A DNA stretch of 30,748 bases from Chara braunii (Eukaryota > Streptophyta > Charophyceae > Charales > Characeae). This document shows positions 1 through 9,293 of the stretch, piece after piece. The notes under the pieces were generated by a model. That model did no database searches and was not told the DNA's origin. It was given only the letters and a program-made list of their open reading frames with translations. Each line of letters starts with the position of its first letter. Position 1 is the stretch's first letter. The position numbers and the translations under genes are program-made. The stretch spans positions 303,624 to 334,371 of the forward strand of contig BFEA01000439.1 in assembly GCA_003427395.1 (NCBI GenBank), read 5' to 3'.

Positions 1-904
1 CCTTGCTACTACTGACTCCCTCCTCCCAATCTCCCACATCTTTTTTGCTTATGCCGGACGTAGCTTTGTCCATTCGTGGGTGTTGGTTCACAGGCTGAGA
101 GTCAATTCTTTAACATTGGGGGCCACTGCCTTCTGGAACAAGAAGAAAGAACACCAAACGTTGTGAAGCCGAACTGAATGGGCGCAAGATCCATCCTTTG
201 TTGTATTTGCTGCTTCTAACGTCACAAAGTTGATTGGCAGAATGAGCATGGACAAAAAGGTGAATGCAAGACTTGTGCTAAGTGGATCCACAGATTGATT
301 GGTCAAATACTGCGCAATTATTTGATAGGCATAGCTATCGCCACATAAGAAAGAAAAAATAAACGTTGTTGTCATTAAGCAGAATGCAATGGATGCAACA
401 TATGTGTGCTGTACCCCAGTGTAAGACTGAATGTAAGAAAATCAGTCTGAGTGGGGGGGGTCAAAGGGAGCAAGAGGGACAGATTGTCGACGTGAAACTT
501 AATGATTTCGTCTTATCCGAAATGGCAATCTGCAACTTTGAGTCTGTATATGTCTGGATTGCAGGAGAATAATCACAGGAGAATAATCAAGGGGGAGAGA
601 GAGGGAAAGACACAAAGACATTTGAATAAATCTTAAACCACCAGTTCACTGACGAGCACTGTTCATCGATTGCAGTGAACTGCGAACAGACCTGGGCCGT
701 TCGGCTCAGGGCCGGTAGAGGTTTGGCAGGACAAGGGTGGTGGGCCCAAAAAAAACGTCGTCATGTGCTAGGAGAGCTGCAACAGGAGTGAAAACATCTG
801 CACTGCCGAAAAAAGAAAAAAAAATGGCACCATAAAAAAAAAGAAAAAACGTTACAAAAGGAACACACGAGAAAATAATCTGTTGCAGCTGTCACTCCCC
901 AAAA

Positions 905-1000
905 AGAGCACCACTGAGGAAAACGTGGCTCCACCACTCACCAACTGTGCAAGTTCATAATGGATCTTCACTGAGAATATGGCTAGATGAACCGCCGCAG
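905..1000 (-). repeat. Degenerate fragment of the MITE-like family
   Basis: The stretch has a GGCTCCACCACTCACC-like end, then AACTGTGCAAGTTC, then an ATGGATCTTCACT block and an ATATGGCTAGATGAACC block. These occur in the same order as the better copy at 1286-1403. The right end has decayed into T-rich sequence. The orientation is assigned by comparison with that copy. Confidence 0.45.
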
Positions 1001-1101
1001 GTTTTTGCTGTTTTTTTTTGTTTTTTTCCCACAACAGGGTGCTCTTTTCCCTCCGCCTATTCAGTCCCATTTTGCGCATTCACGTGAATGGCGGTGGAGG
1101 G

Positions 1102-1221
1102 AGGCTCGCTGCACCACTCTCCACGTGCACAAAAGACAAAAAAGATGGTAATGTATCCTTCCATGTTCTAGTGGTGAATTCAGTCTCATTTTGCACATTC
1201 CGAGAGTATTGCAGCGAGGCC
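1102..1221 (+). mobile_element. MITE-like element, copy A (about 120 bp, inverted termini)
   Basis: This is the best reference copy of a short non-coding repeat that recurs through the window. The left end (1102-1121, AGGCTCGCTGCACCACTCTC) matches the reverse complement of the right end (1202-1221) at 16 of 20 positions, so it has imperfect terminal inverted repeats. The interior contains CACGTGCACAAAAGACAAAA, a CCATGTTCTAGTGG block and CTCATTTTGCACATTC. It has no coding capacity. The superfamily is not assigned because no convincing target-site duplication is visible. Confidence 0.72.
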
Positions 1222-1285
1222 CAATTTTGGGATGAAGGCACCTTTCTTTCCAGCTTGAGGGCCTCGCCCGTCTTGCCTGCTTGAG

Positions 1286-1403
1286 GGCCTCGCTCAACTG
1301 CTCTCGGAATGTGCAAAACGATAGTGAATCTTCCGCTAGAACATGGAGAGATGAACCACATGATTTTTGTCTTTTGTGCATGGTGAGAGAAGCCGAGCGA
1401 GGC
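1286..1403 (-). mobile_element. MITE-like element, copy B (inverted relative to copy A)
   Basis: It starts GGCCTCGCTCAACTGCTCTC and ends GAGAGAAGCCGAGCGAGGC, which pair as inverted termini. The interior is the reverse complement of copy A: GGAATGTGCAAAACGA, then GAATCTTCCGCTAGAACATGG, then TTTTTGTCTTTTGTGCATGG. It lies only about 65 bp from copy A in the opposite orientation, so the pair could form a larger hairpin. Confidence 0.7.
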
Positions 1404-1412
1404 TGTGGTACA

Positions 1413-1471
1413 GGACTTCGCTGCACTACTCTCCACATGCAGAAAAGACAAAAACTTATGGCAGCGAGGCC
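1413..1471 (+). mobile_element. MITE-like element, internally deleted copy C
   Basis: The left half is intact (GGACTTCGCTGCACTACTCTCC, then ACATGCAGAAAAGACAAAAA). It jumps directly to the extreme right terminus GCAGCGAGGCCC, so roughly the right half of the interior is missing. The retained ends suggest an internal deletion rather than random truncation. Confidence 0.6.
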
Positions 1472-1529
1472 CACAGTTGTGTCATAGACTTAGTCGTTTT
1501 TTTTGTTTTTTTTTTCCCTCTTTCTCTTA

Positions 1530-1580
1530 TGGAAAAGGCAATGGCCTTGAGATATCATCATTGGACTGACGAGGTCCTGT
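1530..1580 (-). repeat. SINE-like tail fragment
   Basis: The block GGCCTTGAGATATCATCATTGGACTGACGAGG resembles 9146-9195, the 3' part of the better tRNA-headed element at 9119-9293. Both lie in the same orientation on the + strand. It is flanked by T-rich tracts on both sides. No tRNA-like head is left here. Confidence 0.4.
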
Positions 1581-2509
1581 TTTTTTTTTTTTTTTTTTTT
1601 TTTTTTTCCATCTGCTTTCCTGGTTTTGAGAGCTGGCTAGGGCCGTGCATGAGTGAAAGCGCGATACAACTTCCTTTTTGCTCCATCTGCTGGCCACACG
1701 TCCAGCACTTCAGTCCTTAGAGAGGCCGGTACCGGTACCGCCCACAATTTGCCAACGGGTGGTACCAGTCACTTTCAGGCTCGGCAAAATGCATTCTTTG
1801 GTTCGTTGAAAGAGGTGTCGGTGAACTGGTGGTTTAATGCGTATTTCAAGTTCCTTCCTTTTATGTTTTCTGATAAAATAGAATTGATTCGAAGAGTTGG
1901 AAATGTGGTATGAGGATGAATGGCTGCATTGAGGGGGAAGGGCTGCAAGAAAGTAGGGTGTCATATGCTTTTTTTTTTTTTCTCCCCCTGACTTCGAAAG
2001 ACTGTTCAGCACACACATATTCAAAGAGGATCAAAGGAAGACAGCATAAAGGAAGACACACTCACCTTCGTGCCCCATGATGTTGCTGCGTTTGCTCCGT
2101 CAAACTCTATGCCAATTTTGTTCTGGTTGAAGTTGATATGCTTGTTGTCATTGTGGCGATGTCCGTGAGTCAGTCCGTTTCCATCACATTTCACATGCAT
2201 GTCATGATCACGGCAGGGCTTTCCATAGCTTATTGCAGCGACACCTTCAAGCAGTGGCGACAGTAGTTTTTGCTCTCTTGTGCCACTGGGCTCTGGGCGT
2301 GGATCAGTGCGTCCTCGACATTTTTAGTGAGGGCGTCATTGGGGCACTGACACACAAACCGGCTCGTTGCTTTAGGATTATTGATAGAAGAAGAAATGAA
2401 CATGTTGGTTTAGGCTTGTTTAAGAGCGAAATGGGGGAAGGGCTGACCATGGACGGAGGGTGTGCTTTGCTAACAAATCTTAGCTAAATTGTGTGCGATT
2501 TCCCTGCAG

Positions 2510-3747
2510 CTGCCTCTAGTTTGATGTCTTCTGCCTGCCGAGGTTTAATTCCTTCAGACATTGCTGGACCTGGAAACTTCCAGTTGACACTGCCGAACAT
2601 GCGGTCAGCTGATGACGGGCGGATAGTGAGTGCCCTGATGTTGCCAAGCATGGCGGACGGCACGGCAGAGAAATCAGGACAGATGATCCTTGTAAGCAAC
2701 TTCCCTCCGGCAGCAGAGGATTCAGGACAGGGCAGGCTGCGAACGCGATTTGATAAAGCGCTCTTGGTCAAGGCTCATCGGTTCATTGCAGAGATGAAAG
2801 ACCCACAGGTTCCATCTGGTTTAAGGGGTATGGCAAGGTTGCCCATGGCAATGCCAGCAGGATCCTCGGAGACTTTGCGTGGACCTATCGTCCAGGAGTC
2901 GCTTAATGGGGTTCCTGCACCTTGCTTTCCAGAGGAACAGCAGCAGCAGCATCCCGTTCAAGGTACCTTTTTGGGAATGCAGCAGACACAGCCACAGCAA
3001 GGTGATGCATTGGGATTGCGATGGCAGGAACCACTGAAACAAAAGCATGTGCATGATGTGCGACATGAGGAAATGCAACAGCAAGCGCATATGCAGCAGC
3101 CGCAACAACAGCAAATACAGTTGCAAATTCAGATTGATAAGACGCTCCATTTTCTCCAGCAGCAGCAGGCAGACTTGGAAAAGGAAATCACAAACCGCAA
3201 GAATGAATGGAGGTTTCTTCAACAGCAGCAACAGCATCTTCTTAGTCCTCATCAGCAGCAGCAAATTCAGATTCAGGGAGAGAAATACCATCAAGAAATT
3301 GAAAGTTTTCAGCAGAGCCTCAAACGGAATACAATGCAGCAGAAGGAGATTCTGATGAAGCGGGAGCAGCTCCATCGACTAGAAAAGACTCCACAACTAC
3401 AGCCGCAAGCTTCACAATTGCAGCAGCAGCCTCAGCTGCAGATACAGCAGCATCAGCAGCTGCAAATGCAGCAGCTACAGCAGCTACAGATGCAGCAGCA
3501 ACAACAGATCCAGATGCAGCAGCAACAACAGCAGTCAGAGATGCAGCAGCAGCAGGTGGTGATGCATCAACAGGCACAGGTGCAGCAGCAAGAAGATCAA
3601 CAAAGGCAACTTGTGCAGCAACGACAACAGGACGAACACAAGCAGATCTTGCAGCAGCGTCAGCAGCAGCAGGAGGACCAACAGAAGAGCCGTCCGCAGC
3701 AGCTGCTGCAGCGTAAACAACAACAGCTGCTTCACCAGCAGCAGCGT

Positions 3748-3797
<50 letters not shown>

Positions 3798-4149
3798 GCA
3801 GCAGCAACAGCAGCAGCAACAGCAGCAGCAACCGCTCCAGCAGTCATCACTTCCACAGCAACAGTCACAGCAACTTCAGCAACCTTCACAGCAGGTGCAG
3901 CAGCTACAGCAGCAGATTCAGCAAATTCAGCAGCAGCAACCGCAACAGTATCAACAGCAGCAGCAGCAATCACACCAGTATCAGCAGAAGAAACACCAGC
4001 TTCAGCAGCTTCAGCCACAACAATATCAACATCAGCAACTTCAGCAAGAGCAGCAGCAGCAGCAGCAGGGGCAGCAGCAGCTTCAGCAGAAGCAGCACCA
4101 GCAAAAGATTCAGCACGAGCAACAGCTTCAGCAGAAACAGCAACAGCTT

Positions 4150-4180
<31 letters not shown>

Positions 4181-6484
4181 TTCAGCAACAGCAGCAGCTT
4201 CAGCAGCAGCAGCAACAGCAGCAGCAACAGCAGCAGCAACAGCAGCATTTTCAGCAGCAGCAGCAGCAGCAGTTTCAGCAGCAGCAGCCACAACAACTTC
4301 AGCAGCAGATTCAGCAGCAACACCAACTGCAGCAGCGTCACCACCAGCCGCAGCTTCACCTTCAGCAGCAGCAGCAGAAGCAACAACAGCAGCATTTTCA
4401 GCAGCAATCACAAATTCAGCAGCAGCAGCAGCAGGTTCAGCAACAGCAGAAGCAACAACAGCAGCAGCCGCAGCAGCTCCACCAGCAGCAGCAAAAGATT
4501 CAGCTTCAGCCGTCGCAACAACAGCTTCTTCATCAGCAGCATCAACAGCATCAACAGCTGCATGATCATGTAGCCCAGGAGCAGCTGCAGGAGCAGCTGC
4601 AGGAGCAGCTGGAGGAGCAGCTGCAAGAGCAGCTGCAGGAGCAGTTACAGGAGCAGCTGGAGGAGCAGCAGCACCAGCGATTGCATTTTCTGCAGCAGTC
4701 TCAACAGTTGCATGTGTCGACCTTGCAGCATCAACCACCTCAGTATTTGCCATGTCAGGAGCAACAGCTGCATCAGCCTATTGTGAATGGGTCTCAGCAG
4801 CTTTCACAACAGCAGTCCCAGTTGCCACAATTCCACTCATTGCAGCAGCAACCTTTCCCCGGCCAGCTTGAACACCTCCAACATGCACAGCCTACTGGCG
4901 CGCACACTAAATCTTCGTCCCAAGACTTGCTGCAGCAAGAGAGGCAGCAAAATCAGTTTCAGCATCCACAGCAAGTGCGTCTGCAGCAGTTGCAAGGACA
5001 GCAACCTCTGCTGCAACAGGATCAGCTGCAGCAGCAGCATCAACAGCAGCAACAGCAGCAACAGCTGCTTCCACCTATGCAACAGCAACTGCAGTTTCCA
5101 GCACAGCACCAACCACCTTCAGGTTTATCTTCACAGCAGGCACAGTTCCAGCCATCTCAGCAACAGCAACACATGCCAGCGCCACAACCATTCCAGACAC
5201 AGCAGTTTCAGGGACAACAACAGCCAACAGTGCCAACCATTCAGCAGTTCCAGTCTCAGCAGCAGCAGCAGCAACAGCAGCAGCTCCATACACAGCAGCA
5301 CAATCAGCTGCATGAAGACCATAATTTTCGAACTGTGACATTATCCCAGCAAATGCCTGAGACAACACTGCAGCAACCTCAGCGGCAGCAGCAGGTGGAG
5401 CAGTCATATGACCCAGTCCAGATGCAGGAGCTGCGGTCGATACAAGTACCCCAGCTTCAGCAGCACCAGGCACCGCAGAATAAAGAGCAAATAGTGAAGG
5501 CTGTATTCCCTGTGCAGGGCCTTCCACGTGCATCACAGGCACAGCAACAGCAGCAGCCATCGCAGCCAGTCGAAGCACCTCACCAGGCACCTTCACAATC
5601 TCTCCAAGTGAGCCCTCCCCGTCCATCGTTACTCGAGCAGCAGCATTCGCAGGGTTTTCAGCAGCAGTCGGCAACTCAGCCGTTGCAGCAGCTTCAGCAA
5701 CTGGCTCAACCGTTACAACCTCAGCAACAGCTAGCGCCACAGCAATTGCAGCCATCACAGCATGTTAGAGCACAGCAGACTGTCACGTTACAGCCTCAGC
5801 AGCAGCACCAGGTGCCCCAGCCAGCAGCTCAGCAGCATTCCTTGCAGTTGAAGCATCAGGTGTCAGAGGGTTTGCAGGGAGTGCAGAAAGAGCTTCTTGG
5901 CCCTCAGGCAGTCCAACATTTTGGGCCACAAGAGGTATTGGAAAAGCAACAGATGCAGCAGGCAGCTCAGCTGTCATTGCCTCAGCATCAGCAGGTGTTC
6001 AGCACATCGCAACCTCAAATGCTAAACCAGATGGGTGGGCTGCAAGAACAATCGCCTCTCAAGCAACTGAAGCACCAGCAGCGGACATCCGATCATCAAT
6101 TGCCTTCCATGACACAGCTGCAGCCTGTGCCTGTCCGGCTGGAACCTGCCTTGCAAGTGCCATCGGAGGTGCAGCACCCGTTGACAACACAGTCGTTTCC
6201 ACAGTGCCAGCAATCGGATGCAGGTTACATCCAACCACCAACGTCTGTTGGGTATGCTCACCATGATTCTGACTCCTTTTCTCATCAACAGCAGCTGCCC
6301 CATCAGCAAGCTGAGTGGCAGTATGATCAGCAAATCATGCAACACCACGAACAGCAACTGCAGCATGGACAGCAGCAGCCTCTCTCAGAACACATACTTG
6401 GGCAGTCCCAGAAACCACAGCAGCCACCATCACACCAGCCCGCACAGCTACTTTTGCCCCAGCCAGGGCTCCCTGCAGGACAAG
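2510..6484 (+). CDS. HAC: HAC-type p300/CBP histone acetyltransferase, glutamine-rich N-terminal exon
   Basis: Known role of the family: nuclear lysine acetyltransferases that modify histones and act as transcriptional coactivators. This exon supplies the long N-terminal region, probably an intrinsically disordered activation or scaffold segment (inference). An acceptor (TTTCCCTGCAG) precedes 2510 and a consensus donor (GTAAGT) follows 6484. The frame is open from 2488, after a stop at 2485-2487. The first in-frame ATG (2524) has a poor context, so I favour splicing from an upstream exon over initiation here. About 140 residues of mixed composition come first; from about 2937 nearly everything is Gln with interspersed Leu, His, Pro and Met. 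It holds a 28-Gln run and a seven-fold EQLQ-type repeat. The exon ends one base into a codon and joins 10929 to make GAG (Glu) in frame. Assignment to HAC rests on that junction and on the exons downstream. Confidence 0.85.
3748..3831 (+). repeat. Pure polyglutamine tract (28 codons)
   Basis: Twenty-eight consecutive Gln codons run between an Arg (CGT) and a Pro (CCG). CAG is regularly interrupted by CAA, mostly as CAGCAGCAA units. It is the longest uninterrupted run in the exon; another of about 15 residues lies near 4200-4250. Confidence 0.95.
4579..4671 (+). repeat. 12-bp minisatellite encoding EQLQ/EQLE repeats
   Basis: Seven tandem 12-bp units (GAGCAGCTGCAG and close variants) fill 4579-4662, followed by a partial unit. 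They encode alternating EQLQ and EQLE tetrapeptides. The four-residue period with Leu, Glu and Gln favours helix and could form a coiled-coil-like segment inside the otherwise disordered Q-rich region (inference). Confidence 0.85.
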
Positions 6485-7009
6485 GTAAGTGAACAGTGTG
6501 GAATACCCCATATCCTTAAATTGTCTGTACTCACTTAGCCTCGATGAAGGACATGGTTGTTCCCTTTTCCCGACTTAGCGTGGACCAAAATTTCATCTTT
6601 GCTGTGAATGCATGGAACACAAAGGAGATGTACCAAAATGGAGAGTCGTTTGGGGTTTTCTTGATTGGAAAAGAACAACTCTTTATACTGCTCCTGTGCT
6701 CCACCATATGGAAACCCTCCAGTTTGAATCGGGCTGCTCATGTATCAGGGCTGGTATAGGAATTGGGCTGGTTGTAGTAGTCAACCTGCTCTAACGGACC
6801 AGGTTGCAGATGATGGAGGAAGTCCATACTGGTCCAAGCATGTGCGCACATCTCAGGTGTGAGTCAGACATGCTTTTCTCACATCTTAAGCCACCAGTGC
6901 AATCCTCAGTAACTGGAGTAATCAGTGCTGTTTAGGGATCTTTCGGCTGCAAGGAAGGATACGTGAGTGGATGTATGTTGAATCTCTCCTTATCATGCTG
7001 TAGGCTATG

Positions 7010-7202
7010 TAAAGAAATACCAAAGTCTGTCTGTATTCATGCCTGAAGTCTGATGCTACCTGAGTTACAGGAAGGCTGATGCTGCCTGAAGTCCGTTTGT
7101 ATTCATGCCGTAGCTCTGTAAAGAAATACTGAAGTCTGATGCTACCTGAGTTACGGGAAGGCTGATGCTGCCTGAAGTCCGTCCGTATTCATGCCGTAGG
7201 CA
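7010..7202 (+). repeat. 86-bp tandem repeat, about two copies plus a partial one
   Basis: GAAGTCTGATGCTACCTGAG begins at 7045 and again at 7131, giving an 86-bp period. The unit also contains a shorter internal echo (CTGATGCTGCCTGAAGTCCG) and ATTCATGCCGTAG. A partial copy (TGTAAAGAAATACCAAAGTC) lies just upstream. The repeat ends where the hAT-like element begins. Confidence 0.8.
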
Positions 7203-7585
7203 AATGTTGCATCCCCGCCGACCTTACTGCAGCCGACCAGTAGGGCCGACCGGTCGGCGGTCTGCCGACCAGTCCGAAAAAGAAAAAGAAATAGCAAAAA
7301 GTTAAAAAAACAAAAAAAACGTCCACTGCTTTTTTTTCAAATCTGAGTTGGGGGCTATACTGCGCTTGCCGAGTACAGCCCAAATCCGCTGAGAAACTTT
7401 TGGGGATGGGGGGGGCTATAGGGGGGTATAGGGGTGATATAAGGGGTATTGGGGGGGATAATGAAGATGTTGGGTGCGGTTTGGGGGTGCTGGGGGGGTG
7501 TATGGGGATATTGGCAACCGTTATGGGGGTGTTGGTGGTGTTATTAGGGGTTCTGGACCCCCATTTTTTTTATTATTATTGAGGG
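7201..7585 (+). mobile_element. hAT-like non-autonomous element, 3'-truncated copy
   Basis: It is collinear with the complete element at 19036-19535. It shares a decayed left end (TTGCATCCCCGCCGACC), clustered CCGACC/GGTCGG motifs, the AAATCTGAGTTGGGGGCT block, GAGTACAGCCCAAATCCGCT and then a long G-rich tract. Similarity stops after GGGGTTCTGGACCCCC at about 7565-7585, and the right terminal repeat is absent. No target-site duplication can therefore be tested. Confidence 0.75.
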
Positions 7586-7605
7586 CGTGTTCCCCGTTAT
7601 CATGG

Positions 7606-7700
7606 GACAAATGAATCTTCCCACGTTCTCGCGGGAGATTCATTCTCATTTTGCACATCTGGAGCCCAGTCGTTGTGTGCGCCTCTCTCGGGATGTGCAA
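7606..7700 (+). repeat. MITE-like family fragment
   Basis: It contains GAATCTTCCCACGTTCTCG followed by GGGAGATTCATTCTCATTTTGCACATCTGGAGCCC, matching the right-hand part of copy A and the fragment at 19561-19627. Both termini are degraded. It abuts the truncated hAT-like copy. Confidence 0.55.
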
Positions 7701-7714
7701 ATCGGGGACAGATC

Positions 7715-7718
<4 letters not shown>

Positions 7719-7751
<33 letters not shown>
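7719..7751 (+). repeat. (GA)n microsatellite
   Basis: An uninterrupted run of GA dinucleotides of about 32 bp. Confidence 0.97.
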
Positions 7752-7753
<2 letters not shown>

Positions 7754-7890
7754 GATCCCCTTAACACGGCTCAGACGGCCCATGCAGGCTATCTGAAGGG
7801 TCCTCGCAGCCATGTAGTGCAGACCCCCCCACCAAAATCGAGGCAGGCAGTGAATATGAAGTAGAGCACGAGTGCCGAAGATATACTCAA

Positions 7891-7950
7891 GATTCGAATT
7901 CAGGTCTGTGTTTCAGCCGTTATGGGTTGCTCACGTAGCTAGGCCCTGTT
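7891..7950 (-). repeat. tRNA-like SINE head fragment
   Basis: Read on the - strand it starts near GGGCCTAGCTACGTGAG (A-box-like) and ends GACCTGAATTCGAATC (B-box-like). The spacing and the shared CAGACCTG block resemble the head of the element at 9236-9293. It also forms an inverted repeat with 8156-8195. The boxes are imperfect, so it is a decayed SINE head rather than a functional tRNA. Confidence 0.5.
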
Positions 7951-7971
7951 GGTCTCTGCACGTGACTCTTA

Positions 7972-8086
7972 GGGCTTGGCTGCACTACTCACGAAATGTG
8001 CAAAACTAGAATGAATCTTCTGCAGAACGTGGCATAATACGCCACCATATGTTTTGTCTTTTGTGCATTTGGTGAGTAGAGGCCCT
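7972..8086 (-). mobile_element. MITE-like element, copy D
   Basis: It begins GGGCTTGGCTGCACTACTCAC and ends GGTGAGTAGAGGCCC, which are imperfect inverted termini. The interior has AATGTGCAAAACTAGAATGAATCTTC, a CAGAACGTGGCA block and ATGTTTTGTCTTTTGTGCAT. The order matches copy B, so it is inverted relative to copy A. Confidence 0.7.
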
Positions 8087-8155
8087 TAGGGCCACAGCAC
8101 GTATTCCTAAGAGAAAAAAATGAGAAAAGAAAAGAAAAGCGAGAAAACAGAGAAA

Positions 8156-8205
8156 TAGTGACCCATAACCGAGATGCACAGACCTGAATTGGAATCCAGA
8201 CTATA
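8156..8205 (+). repeat. tRNA-like SINE head fragment, opposite orientation
   Basis: CACAGACCTGAATTGGAATCC carries a B-box-like motif. The stretch is the inverted counterpart of 7891-7932 (19 of 20 matching bases over the best block). No A-box is convincingly left. Confidence 0.4.
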
Positions 8206-8423
8206 TATTCTCTGGCCATCCTCACGGAGTACAAGTTTGAAGTGTATCTCTGCATGACGTTGGGTCCTAGCCAATGTGCTGTAGGGATCCTTCCGAAAAG
8301 AGGCTGGACACAACTAGGACGTTTTTATTTTTCTACTTTTTTAATGCGCCGCATCACTTGTCCGTGTGTGCATGCGCGTGCGGCACCCCGCATGAGATGC
8401 GCCGCAAGTATGATTCGAACACA

Positions 8424-8460
<37 letters not shown>

Positions 8461-8470
8461 AACACAAACA

Positions 8471-8534
<64 letters not shown>

Positions 8535-8540
8535 CACACA
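8424..8540 (+). repeat. (CT)n(CA)n compound microsatellite
   Basis: A short CT run passes directly into a long CA array with three AACACA-type interruptions near 8460-8475 and a CACGCA interruption near 8527. The conceptual His/Thr frames across it are simple-sequence artefacts. Confidence 0.97.
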
Positions 8541-8761
8541 AAGGGGGTCCGAAAGGGGTCCGAAATCCCCCGACAGGTGAGTGCGCTGGGGGGGCCCGGC
8601 CCCCAACCGGGTGCCCTGCCGTGGCCAGGCCACCCGGGACCTCCCCCGGGCCCCTGCCGGTCACCGGGCGGCCCGGATCCCCACTCAGCTACAAACTACA
8701 ATATATCATACGCCTCATGCTTGGCCTCGCATTATGTGCCCATTCCCTACCTTGGGCTATG

Positions 8762-9117
8762 CCCCTAATACTCACGAGCTCCCTTGGTTCCTTACAGTCT
8801 ATGTATTGTGCCCCGGCTTTTTCATTACAGCTTTGCAAATGGCTCTTTAGTATTTATAGGATCAGTTTTCCTTTTCACTCCTCGTATTATCAGGTTTTCC
8901 ATGTGTCTCTCCCGTTGCCGAGCTGCTAAGTAGCCCCCCCCCCTAATACTCACGAGCTCCCTTGGTTCCTTACAGTCTATGTATTGTACCCCGGCTTTTT
9001 CATTACGGCTTTGCAAATGGCTCTTTAGTATTTATAGGATCAGTTTTCCTTTTCACTCCTCGTATTATCAGGTTTTCCATGTGTCTCTCCCGTTGCCGAG
9101 CTGCTAAGTAGCCCCCC
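8762..9117 (+). repeat. Recent 178-bp tandem duplication
   Basis: The segment starting CCCCTAATACTCACGAGCTC (8762-8939) is repeated immediately (8940-9117) with a period of 178 bp. I see only two substitutions over the aligned part (GTGCCCC/GTACCCC and TTACAGC/TTACGGC), plus length variation of the C-run at the boundary. The near-identity marks it as young. Confidence 0.92.
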
Positions 9118-9118
9118 C

Positions 9119-9293
9119 CCCCCCACCCCCCCCCTCCTCAAAGGGCGACAGCCTTGAGATATTATTGTATTATCATTGAACCGACCAGCCTCAGGCAATT
9201 CGGAAGAATCTGATTTCAATCATCGAGTTCCATTTGGATTCGAACCAGGTCTGTATTTCAACAGTGCATGGGTCTAGAAACTGAGCTGGGCCC
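9119..9293 (-). mobile_element. tRNA-derived SINE-like element
   Basis: The reverse complement begins GGGCCCAGCTCAGTTTC (an A-box-like motif close to a tRNA 5' end) and about 40 nt later has GGTTCGAATCC, a perfect-looking B-box, at 9236-9246. This is the internal RNA polymerase III promoter layout. Behind the head lies a body of about 100 nt whose 3' part (9146-9195) is shared with 1530-1580. On the + strand it ends in the C-rich tract at 9110-9138. It is not a functional tRNA, since the acceptor stem does not close. Confidence 0.6.

Larger units (their letters stand above)
1..2509. other. Upstream/intronic sequence without a supported exon
   Basis: No open frame here reads like a conserved protein. 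The stretch is rich in homopolymers (A-runs near 810-850, T-runs at 1010-1028, 1497-1515, 1580-1607 and 1971-1981) and carries MITE-like copies between about 905 and 1471 and a SINE-like fragment near 1530-1580, listed separately. It ends in a good acceptor (pyrimidines then CAG at 2507-2509), so it probably belongs to a 5' intron of the HAC gene. The rest (1-900 and 1610-2490) holds nothing I can name. Confidence 0.5.

Noticed and set aside
1727-1739. GGTACCGGTACC palindrome
   Set aside because: Short and isolated; no flanking symmetry or regulatory context.
3320-4753. 477-residue Ala/Val/Glu-rich frame on the - strand, with Ser/Asn- and Leu-rich frames nearby
   Set aside because: These are reading-frame shadows of the CAG/CAA repeat; their composition follows directly from reading GCA/CTG/AGC registers.
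7010-7202. CRISPR-like direct repeats
   Set aside because: The repeat is contiguous with no unique spacers, in a eukaryotic intron.
8274-8768. Open frames with (HT)n or (CV)n repeats
   Set aside because: Produced by the CT/CA microsatellite; no conserved sequence on either side.
9236-9293. A functional tRNA gene on the - strand
   Set aside because: A- and B-box-like motifs are present but the acceptor and D arms do not pair properly; better explained as a SINE head.
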